Translations under genes and position numbers: made by a program
The notes under the pieces: generated by a model
The model's database searches: none
Seen by the model: the letters and a program-made list of their open reading frames with translations, nothing else
What the model was told of the DNA's origin: nothing
Assembly (NCBI GenBank): GCA_033782935.1
Contig: JAWQEG010000723.1
Coordinates: 1,302,001 to 1,366,000, forward strand
DNA length: 64,000 nt
Direction of reading: 5' to 3'
Source of the DNA: Petrolisthes cinctipes
Lineage: Eukaryota > Arthropoda > Malacostraca > Decapoda > Porcellanidae
Shown: piece after piece, positions 56,816 through 64,000 of the stretch
How the letters are laid out: every line of letters starts with the position of its first letter
How positions within the stretch are numbered: the first letter of the stretch is position 1

Positions 56816-57139
56816 ATATGTATAGCCTTCACTGTCTAAATATAATAATTAAAATGTTACTTTCTTTATATACTTTCCTGTTTAACATTATAAAACAATA
56901 TAGATAATATATCGGGGATAAACAGTACGATGAACAAATGAAATAATGACGAGCTGAGATGGGTGGACAGAGACCTAGAATGGACCAGCTCTCTGTCTGT
57001 ATAGGCCTTGGCTTGGTGGGATGTTGCTTAGACGACAAAAACACGACATTAGTACAAACAAAGGCATATAATAATAATGATCCCTTTCCATATAGGCTAA
57101 ACAATTATTTGAACCTGTAGGCAGCTGTAGAAAATAAAG

Positions 57140-57365
57140 AAAGGACGAGGGGGCAGGCTTGGGGGGTGCAAGAGTAGGGGGACAGGCTTGGGGGGTGCGG
57201 GAATAGGGGGGACAGGCTTGAGGGGTGCGGGAATAGGGGGACAGGCTTGGGGGGGTGCATGAATAGGGGGACAGGCTTGGGGGGGGTTAGGTGGGGTGAG
57301 GGAATATGGGGACAGTCTTGGGGAGGGGTTAGAAAGTCTGTCCCCCTATTCCCGCACCCCCCTAA
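57140..57365. repeat. G-rich minisatellite with inverted C-rich arm (second locus)
   Basis: Five to six GTGCGGGAATAGGGGGACAG plus GCTTGGGG units, then the inverse arm CTGTCCCCCTATTCCCGCAC. Structure and unit match the array at 53,262. Confidence 0.85.
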
Positions 57366-57492
57366 CACATTGTCCTACCATTAGATGTGTTGTTGTTGTT
57401 GTTGTTGTTAGTAATTGTTGTATCATCTTGGTAATGAATCCTGGGGAAGGTTCTTGTTACAGTAACACCTACAAAATAATAATTATTACACA

Positions 57493-57574
57493 TTAAGGGG
57501 ATATCTAGCACTTTGTTTTGGGTGATAAATCTGGAGCAAAGGATTCCTCCAAACTATTCCAGGCAACACGACAC
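57493..57574. mobile_element. TTAA-family MITE, left half only (copy G)
   Basis: TTAA at 57,493 is followed by GGGGATAT and, inward, GGAGCAAAGGATTCCTCC and AAACTATTCCAGGCAACA. The right arm is missing; the 71-bp satellite starts at the break. Confidence 0.65.
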
Positions 57575-58995
57575 CATTCTATTAAACACATTATGGAAGA
57601 CTGTAATACACACAAACACACTCACCAACAACACAACATACACTCCATTCTATTAAACACATTATGGAAGACTGTAATACACACAACCACACTCACCAAC
57701 AACACAACATACACTTCATTCTATTAAACACATTATGGAAGACTGTAAAGTACACAGCCACACTCATCAACAACACACCATTCTATTAAACATATTATGG
57801 AAGACTGTAATACACACAACCACACTCACCAACAACACAACACTCCATTCTATTAAACACATTATTGAAGACTGTAATAAAAACAAACACACTCACCAGC
57901 AACACTCCATTCTATTAAACACATTATGGAAGACTGTAATACACACAAACACACTCACCAACAACACAACATACACTTCATTCTATTAAACACATTATGG
58001 AAGACTGCAAAGTACACAACCACACTCATCAACAACACTCCATTCTATTAAACATATGGAAGACTGTAATACACACAACCACACTCACCAACAACACTCC
58101 ATTCTATTAAACACATTATGGAAGACTGCAAAGTACACAAACACACTCACCAACAACACAACATACACTTCATTCTATTAAACACATTATGGAAGACTGT
58201 AATACACACAACCACACTCACCAACAACACAACACTCCATTCTATTAAACACATTATGGAAGACTGTAATACACACAAACACACTCACCAACAACACAAC
58301 ACTTCATTCTATTAAACACATTATTGAAGACTGTAATACACACAAACACACTCACCAACAACACAACACTCCATTCTATTAAACACATTATTGAAGACTG
58401 TAATACACACAAACACACTCACCAACAACACAACATACACTTCATTCTATTAAACACATTATGGAAGACTGTGATACACACAACCACACTCATCAACAAC
58501 ACTCCATTCTATTAAACATATTATGGAAGACTGCGATACACACAAACACACTCACCAACAACACAACATACACTTCATTCTATTAAACACATTATTGAAG
58601 ACTGTAATACACACAAACACACTCACCAACACCACAACATACACTCCATTCTATTAAACACATTATGGAAGACTGTAATACACACAAACACACTCACCAA
58701 CAACACAACATACACTTCATTCTATTAAACACATTATGGAAGACTGTAATACACACAAACACACTCACCAACAACACAACATACACTCCATTCTATTTAA
58801 CACATTATGGAAGACTGTAATACACACAAACACACTCACCAACAACACAACATACACTTCATTCTATTAAACACATTATGGAAGACTGTATTACACACAA
58901 CCACACTCACCAACAACACAACACTCCATTCTATTAAACACATTATTGAAGACTGTAATACACACAAACACACTCACCAACAACACACACAACAA
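57575..58995 (+). repeat. 71-bp satellite derived from Jockey/CR1-type ORF2
   Basis: About 21 units, each starting CATTCTATTAAACACATTATG. Full units are 71 bases; some lack AACATAC. Translated, a unit reads SIKHIMEDCNTHKHTHQQHN, which matches the C-terminal zinc-binding segment of element 6 (SIKHIFEDCNAHNHTRQQHN). 71 is not divisible by three, so frames change between units and no long protein is made. The array ends in a CAACAACAA run, resembling the tail of element 6. Confidence 0.9.
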
Positions 58996-59215
58996 CAACA
59001 AACTACACAACTCTGCAACAAAATAAAACCTAATTAGTTTCAAATTTTTACAAAACCTAATAATAAAGATTAACACAGTACATATTATATTACCATATCA
59101 AAATTTTGAATAATATTATTATTATATTATCTGTCATATCTTCATTAATTAAAATGTTATTACAACATTACTATAGCTAATACATACACATTATTTCTTT
59201 ACTATACAGACTAAG
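58996..59215. other. No recognised feature
   Basis: AT-rich spacer between the satellite and the (CAA)n tail of element 6. Confidence 0.4.
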
Positions 59216-59247
<32 letters not shown>

Positions 59248-59255
59248 GAAGTTCC

Positions 59256-60116
59256 TCAAGCTGTCTGGCCGAGCAGCCCCGAGCTCCTGAGGAAGGCCAT
59301 TGCCTGAACCGGGCTTTCCCACAGTGCCCTCAGAGAGTGTATGTTGTGTTGTTGTCGAGTGTGGTTGTGTGCGTTGCAGTCTTCAAAAATGTGTTTAATA
59401 GAATTGGGTGCTGTGTTGCATCCCGGACAGGCATCCGCAATGGCTCCATCCAGCCTCTTCTGATATGTCAGAAGGGCCGGGTGATGGCCACACCGCAGCC
59501 TGGCCAGGTGGACTCTGTCCTCACGGGGAAGGGAGGATTCAGATGGGTGTATGTCAGGAGGTCGTGCATGCAGCTGTGTGTTGTTTTTAAGTGTTTGGAT
59601 GGATTGATGAGTGATTTGAGTATGGATGTGTTTCTGGAGATTGGTTTGGGGTGGGCAGGGTGTAAGAGATGATAGTATTTGTGTGTTGTATCGTGTACTG
59701 GGTGTTGTTTTGATGTTCCTTGGCATGTGTTGGTGTTGTGCCATGTAGTGTAGTGGATGGTGTGGGTTTGTGGAGGCTGCAGCAAGTGTTTGTGTGCCTC
59801 TCACGTCAAGATGATCTTTCATTTTGAGGATTTTGGTTTCATAGTGTAGATGGTCTGTAGGTGTGGTAACTGTGCTGCCTGTGATTGTCTTAAGGGCTCT
59901 GTTCTGTATCGTTTGAAGGGTGTTGTGATGAGTCTCAGTGAGGTTTGAGGCCCAGGCAGGGCTTGCATAATCCATCACTGATCGAATATATTGTTTGTAT
60001 ACTGTGATTGTGGATTCTTTGTTGTGTCCGAATGTTGTGCTGGCAAGTGATCTGAGGGCTTTAAGTCTTTGCATGCATTTGTTTTTGATGGCCGTGATAT
60101 GTTGTTTGAATGTCAT
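59256..60116 (-). pseudogene. Element 6 ORF2: thumb and C-terminal zinc-binding part
   Basis: A 286-codon segment follows the reverse transcriptase palm. It contains IKNKCMQRLKALRSLASTTF and DYASPAWASN, common in Jockey and CR1-type proteins. It ends with CPGCNTAPNSIKHIFEDC, a C-x2-C-x8-H-x4-C motif. This last segment seeded the satellite at 57.6-59 kb, and the middle (ASTNPHHPLHYM) seeded the array at 53.5 kb. The natural stop is at 59,256-59,258. Confidence 0.85.
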
Positions 60117-60197
60117 GGATGTATTGTATGTTATGCCAAGTATTTTGTGTGTGTGTGTGTGTGGTATAGGTGTGTTGTTTATGGTGAGGGGTGGTGT

Positions 60198-60900
60198 TTA
60201 GCGGTGTTCTGCGTTCCAGTTGGTGAGAAGGGTGACAGTTGACTTGGTGGGTGCTATTTTAAGTCTGTTTGTGGTGAACCAGGCTATAAGTGTGCTGAGG
60301 TAGGGTTGTAGGATGAGAGTGGCTGTGTCTGCATTTCTGTGTGTACATGTGAGTGTTATGTCGTCTGTGTAGGAGGCTATGTGTATTTGTGGTGCCTGGG
60401 GTGTTGGTATGTCGTGCATGTATAGGTTGAAAAGGGTGGATAAGAGTACAGAACCTTGGGGGACACCATTGGTGAAACTTTTAATGTTAGATGACTGACC
60501 AGCAAATGTAACATGGGCTACTCTTCCTCCCAAGAAGCTGGCCAGTCATCTTTTGGTGTTATTATGCATGTTTGTGTTGTATATTTTGTTTGTGAGGTTG
60601 TGGCGGGGGATGGCATCAAATGCTTTACTAATGTCCAATGTAACTAAGAGTGTTCTATGTGGGGGCCTATCTGAGTTGATGCCATCAAAAATTCTTTGTG
60701 TTAGGTCTGTAAGAAGGGTGTTTGTTGAGTGTAGCAGTCTGAAGCCATGTTGTGAAGATGCAAAGGGGATGTGTGGTGTGATTAGTTTAAAGATGAGGCA
60801 CTCAGTGATTTTGGAGGGGGGTGCAAAGAAGGGTGATGGGACGGTGTGATGAAGGTAGTGTGGGATCTTTATTGGGTTTGGGGATGATGATGATGTTTCC
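60198..60900 (-). pseudogene. Element 6 ORF2: reverse transcriptase palm
   Basis: The revcomp near 60,600-60,660 gives LLVTLDISKAFDAIPRH, motif A with its catalytic Asp. A TGA at 60,546-60,548 then interrupts the frame (NTKR, stop, LASFLGGRVAHV). Motif B is NGVPQGSVLLSTLFNLYMHD, and motif C is SYTDDITL, so YTDD replaces YADD. The final open segment is 60,533-60,198. The palm is recognisable but broken. Confidence 0.82.
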
Positions 60901-61392
60901 GAGTTTCCAGATGTTGGGTAATGTGTTGTTTGAGTAGCTGTAGTTTGCTATGTTAGTGAGTGTTTGTATGCCTTGTGGTCCAAGGTATTTAAGGTGTATG
61001 TTACTGATGTTGTCAGGGCCACAGGCAGGTGAGTGTTTTAAGTTGTGAATGATGTGATTCGTCTGATGATTTGTGAATGGTGTATAGTCTGGGTCAGTGG
61101 GGAAACGTCTCTTGCGTCTAATGATTTGTCTGTCTTCATGGTGAGGGTGAAGGTGGCTGACATGAGAAAAATGTTGGAGGAGTGTGTTTGCTTGTTGTTT
61201 GTTAGAGGGTATAGTGTCTGTTGTTGTGATGGCTGCGTGTGATTGTGTAGTGTTGCTGTTGGACAGTGTGATGCTGTTTAGTGTTTTGTAGAGTTTGCTG
61301 GTGTTGGTTGTGTGGTTAAGTGTGTTGACAAAGCTTTGCCAGTTCAGTGTTTTTTGTTCCTTAATTTTGTTGTTTATTTGTGTATTTAGTGC

Positions 61393-62154
61393 TTATATTT
61401 GGTTTATTGTGTGTTGTGTAATAGGAGTTGGGGATGTGTGTTTAAGTGTGTCACGTTGTTTGATGAGGTCTTGAATTTCTGTTGTAAAGTTGGGGTTGTG
61501 TTTTCTTCTGTTACCTCTAGGGATGTGCTGTTTGTCTGCGTTTTGTATAATTGTATTGAACTTTTGAACAGCTGTGTTGATGTTTGAGATGGGTGTACTG
61601 TTCAGTGTTTCGAAGTGTTGTTCTGTTTCAGTAGTGAAGGCTTCCCAGTTGGCACTTTTGTAATTTGTGTATATGTGTCTGTGGCCAACTGGGGTGATTC
61701 TTGTTTTTGTGGTGATTATGATTCGAAGGTGGTCAGAGCCGAGGGTTCTGACCACCCTCCATAATGTTCTGGGGGCGAGGTTGGGAGAGCAGAAGGATAT
61801 GTCAGGAGAGGATGGTTGGAAGAGGGCTTGGTGAGGGATATGAGTGTGTTGATGTGGGTTGTTTAATGAAATGAGGCTGTCAGTTTGTGCAAGGATTTCA
61901 AGCCCTCTGTCTGTGTCGGGGTTGTTGACATACCAGGCCGACGTCTTGGCGTTGAAATCACCACCCAGGATGAGGTCAGGTTGGTTGGTGGTTTGATGGA
62001 GCTGGGGGGAGAAGTTTTGGGGAACTGTTGGGCTGTTTTGAGGGGGGATGTATAAATTAACTATTGTGATATTGGATGATTTACCAGTGCGGACTTTGAT
62101 ACTTTGAATTTCTGTGGTGGTGTCGTAGTGAGGGAGGAGGGATTTGAGTTCCAC
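61393..62154 (-). pseudogene. Element 6 ORF2: APE-type endonuclease
   Basis: A 253-codon segment reads NITIVNLYIPPQNSP, then DLILGGDFNAKTSAWYVNN, PDISFCSPNL and LGSDHLRIIITTKT. These are the GDFNA, SPDIS and SDHL motifs of APE endonucleases, which nick the target. The N-terminal Asn motif lies outside this open segment. It ends in a Lys/Thr-rich linker toward the reverse transcriptase. Confidence 0.85.
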
Positions 62155-62389
62155 ACTGGTTTCTATATAATTAAGGGATTTATGGACTAGGGTGATGAGT
62201 CCACCGCCATTTCCGTTGGCCCGGTCCTGTCTGATGGTGGTGAAATTGGTGAATGTAGGTGTTTTGTTTCTTGTAAGATAGCAATGTGTATATTATGTTG
62301 TATGATGAAGTGTGTGAGTTCTTGTTTTTTGGTGTTTATGTCATCTGTGTTCGGTTGAAGTATGTTAATGTTGTGTGTGCGGTGTGTGT

Positions 62390-62930
62390 TAGGTGTTGCT
62401 GTACGGGGGAGAGGAGAGTGTGGGGGGGAGAGGAGAGTGTGGGGGGGGGGAGGAGAGTGTGTGGGGGAGAGGAGAGTGTGGGGGGGAGAGGAGTGTGTGG
62501 GGGGGAGAGGATAGTGTGGGGGGGAAGGAGGTGGAGGTATTGTTGGTGTTGGAAGTAAGGGTGATGGAGGTGTGGGTGATGGAGGTGTGGGTGATGGTAA
62601 GGGTGATGGTAAGGGTGATGGAGGTGTGGATGATGGTAAGGGTGGTGGAGGTGTGGGTGCTGGTACGGGTGCTGGAGGTGTGGGTGATGGTAAGGGTGAT
62701 GGAGTTGTGGGTGATGGTAAGGGTGATGGAGGTGTGGGTGTTGGTAAGGGTGATGGAGGTGTGGGTGATGGTAAGGGTGGTGGAGGTGTGGGTGTTGGTA
62801 AGGGTGGTGGTAAGGGGGTTGGTAAGGGTGATGGAGGTGTGGGTGATGGTAAGGTTGATGGTAAGGGTGATGGAGGTGGGAGTGATGGTAAGGGTGGTGG
62901 AGGTTGTGGTGATGGAAGAGGTGAGGGACA
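62390..62930. repeat. Minisatellite expanded inside element 6
   Basis: GGTGATGGAGGTGTGG and GGTGATGGTAAGGGTGATGG units fill about 62,560-62,925; G-rich GAGGAGAGTGTGGGGGG units fill about 62,405-62,530. They lie between the zinc-finger and endonuclease coding parts. Frames are Thr/Ile/Ser strings on the coding strand and are artefacts. Confidence 0.9.
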
Positions 62931-62942
62931 TGTGGAACAGGT

Positions 62943-63329
62943 CTATGTGTTTGTGTAGTGTTTCATGGATGCTAATGTTGTACATGATAAGTGGGTCCAG
63001 TTCTTACAAGAGTTGCATTGAACTGAACCTTTTGTCTGTCTACTTGATGTGATGGGTTTAGAGCATGTCGGACATGTGTATTTGTTTATGGGTCCAGGAT
63101 TGCTTTCAATGTCTCCGGCTAGAAGGAGAAGCCGAGAAATGACAGCCGGAGAATCATTCCTCGGTGATGAAAAAATGTGTAGTTGTGTGTGTTTTGTGAG
63201 GGTGTGGTATTGCCCGGGTGACCGAAGCCGTTCCCAGGGACTCGCGCCCCCTGGTGGGGGGCGGGGGGATGTTGTGACGGTTTGGCCCCAATAGCTTCCT
63301 TCCTTGGGAGCCTTAGGGGGTGGTCCCAC
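62943..63329 (-). pseudogene. Element 6 N-terminal frame: 2A-like peptide and PHD-like zinc finger
   Basis: The frame contains ISRLLLLAGDIESNPGP, encoded by 63,140-63,090. It fits the 2A consensus Asp-(Val/Ile)-Glu-x-Asn-Pro-Gly-Pro at which ribosomes skip a peptide bond. Immediately after follows YTCPTCSKP, then VQCNSCKNWTHLSC, a PHD-like C4HC finger whose last ligands are lost where the frame ends near 62,943. 2A sequences at this position are known in several animal and trypanosome non-LTR elements. The open frame starts at a non-ATG codon near 63,329, so the true initiator is uncertain. Confidence 0.82.
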
Positions 63330-63477
63330 GACGTAGACGCCGCCACTCCAGGACTATAGACTAAGTTATCTCTTGTGCCTATGTTAACTGACAAGTGTTT
63401 AATAGGTTAGCATATTATTATTATAGCATATTATTATATAGCTGGCATACTATATAACCTGTGGTCATTAACAGGTG

Positions 63478-63785
63478 TAGTGACAGAGTGATGAGCATTA
63501 AGCTAATGTATGGAAAAGACACATTTAACATCATCAGTGCCTATGCTCCACAAACTGGTTGCAGTATAGAGAAGAAGGAGTATTTTTGGCAACAGATGGA
63601 TGCATAAATCACTATGATGGGTGAGAAGGAGAGAATTGTCCTTGGAGGAGATGTGAATGGCCACGTGGGAAGTGATAGAAAAGTTATTGAGAGAATACAT
63701 GGTGGATGGGGTATAGGAGAGAAATGAGGAAGGTGAAAAAGTAATAGACTTTGCAGTGGTATTTGACATGGTTGAGATACCATGG
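63478..63785 (+). pseudogene. RTE-type endonuclease fragment
   Basis: The plus strand reads RVMSIKLMYGKDTFNIISAY, APQTGCSIEKKEYFWQQMDA, a stop, then KERIVLGGDVNGHVGSDRKV and ERIHGGWGIGEK, a further stop or shift, and VIDFAVVFDMVE. The AYAPQ.GC, GGDxNGHVG and HGGWG motifs are those of RTE-clade endonucleases and the CFDP2-like proteins derived from them. It is cut off by a microsatellite, so no reverse transcriptase is seen. Confidence 0.82.
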
Positions 63786-63805
63786 TGAAAGGACGTGTCT
63801 CACGG

Positions 63806-63806
<1 letters not shown>

Positions 63807-63859
<53 letters not shown>

Positions 63860-64000
63860 ATTATTATTATTATCATTATTATCAATATCAATATTATTAT
63901 TATTATCATTATTATTATTATCATTATTAATATTATTATCAATATCAATGTTATTATTATCATCATCATTATGAATATTATTATTATTTTTATCATTATT
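63807..64000. repeat. (ATT)n compound microsatellite
   Basis: ATT repeats with ATC and AAT variants run to the window end. The minus-strand frame across it (polyisoleucine) is an artefact. Confidence 0.95.

Larger units (their letters stand above)
59216..63400 (-). mobile_element. Jockey/CR1-type non-LTR retrotransposon with 2A motif (element 6)
   Basis: The minus strand carries, in order, a leader frame with a 2A-like peptide and a PHD-like zinc finger, an expanded minisatellite, an APE endonuclease, a damaged reverse transcriptase, and a thumb/C-terminal part with a CCHC motif. It ends in a (CAA)n tail at 59,216-59,247. No RNase H is present, which separates it from elements 1-4. Several frameshifts and at least one stop make it inactive. 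Confidence 0.85.

Noticed and set aside
57518..59037. Chain of short frames resembling a repetitive protein
   Set aside because: The 71-bp unit shifts frame at each repeat. The similarity to element 6 explains the sequence as a satellite.
60553..60849. Plus-strand frame opposite element 6
   Set aside because: It is the antisense shadow of the reverse transcriptase palm.

Overview
The window looks like nuclear DNA of an arthropod, most plausibly a decapod crustacean. This is an inference from split genes, I-group and Jockey/CR1-type retrotransposons, Tc1/mariner, hAT, PIF/Harbinger and P elements, and very heavy simple-repeat content. No rRNA gene, canonical tRNA gene, CRISPR array or prokaryotic operon is seen. 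Almost all coding potential belongs to mobile elements. One host-type gene can be built with confidence.

Layout. 0.47-6.4 kb: near-complete I-group non-LTR retrotransposon (minus). 6.4-11.6 kb: a long-TIR element, then large TG, GA and CAGT repeat fields and small MITEs. 11.6-17.2 kb: a second near-complete I-group element (plus). 18.4-18.9 kb: Penelope-like GIY-YIG remnant containing a 48-bp tandem array. 19.35-20.05 kb: non-autonomous DNA element. 20.4-24.5 kb: decayed Ty3/gypsy element whose domains run gag-PR-IN-RT-RH, the Gmr1-like order. 24.7-28.5 kb: SINE, hairpin MITEs, and a foldback element holding a 5'-truncated I-group copy with a 12-bp target-site duplication. 29.5-33.7 kb: hAT MITE, L2-like retrotransposon remnant, tRNA-Cys-like SINE. 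34-37.8 kb: PIF/Harbinger transposase remnant inside nested inverted repeats. 38.4-43.7 kb: a five-coding-exon gene. 43.7-50.6 kb: MITEs, a 60-bp satellite, a gypsy gag-protease fragment, then quiet DNA. 50.6-52.9 kb: LTR, primer site and gag of a CsRn1-type gypsy element. 53-57.4 kb: G-rich minisatellites, a second SINE, and a P-element transposase (THAP) pseudogene with its own insertion. 57.6-59 kb: a 71-bp satellite made from retrotransposon coding sequence. 59.2-63.4 kb: a 2A-bearing Jockey/CR1-type element. 63.5-63.8 kb: an RTE-type endonuclease fragment.

The host gene encodes an inferred 566-residue protein: RING finger, long coiled coil, duplicated linker, and a C-terminal cyclophilin-like domain that has lost its isomerase residues. 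The order recalls primate TRIM5-CypA fusions and the U-box/cyclophilin protein PPIL2, but there is no B-box. It is the best candidate here for an undescribed system. The second theme is retroelement coding sequence turning into tandem repeats, seen at five places. The third is a TTAA-flanked hairpin MITE family in seven places, two of them in introns of the RING gene.
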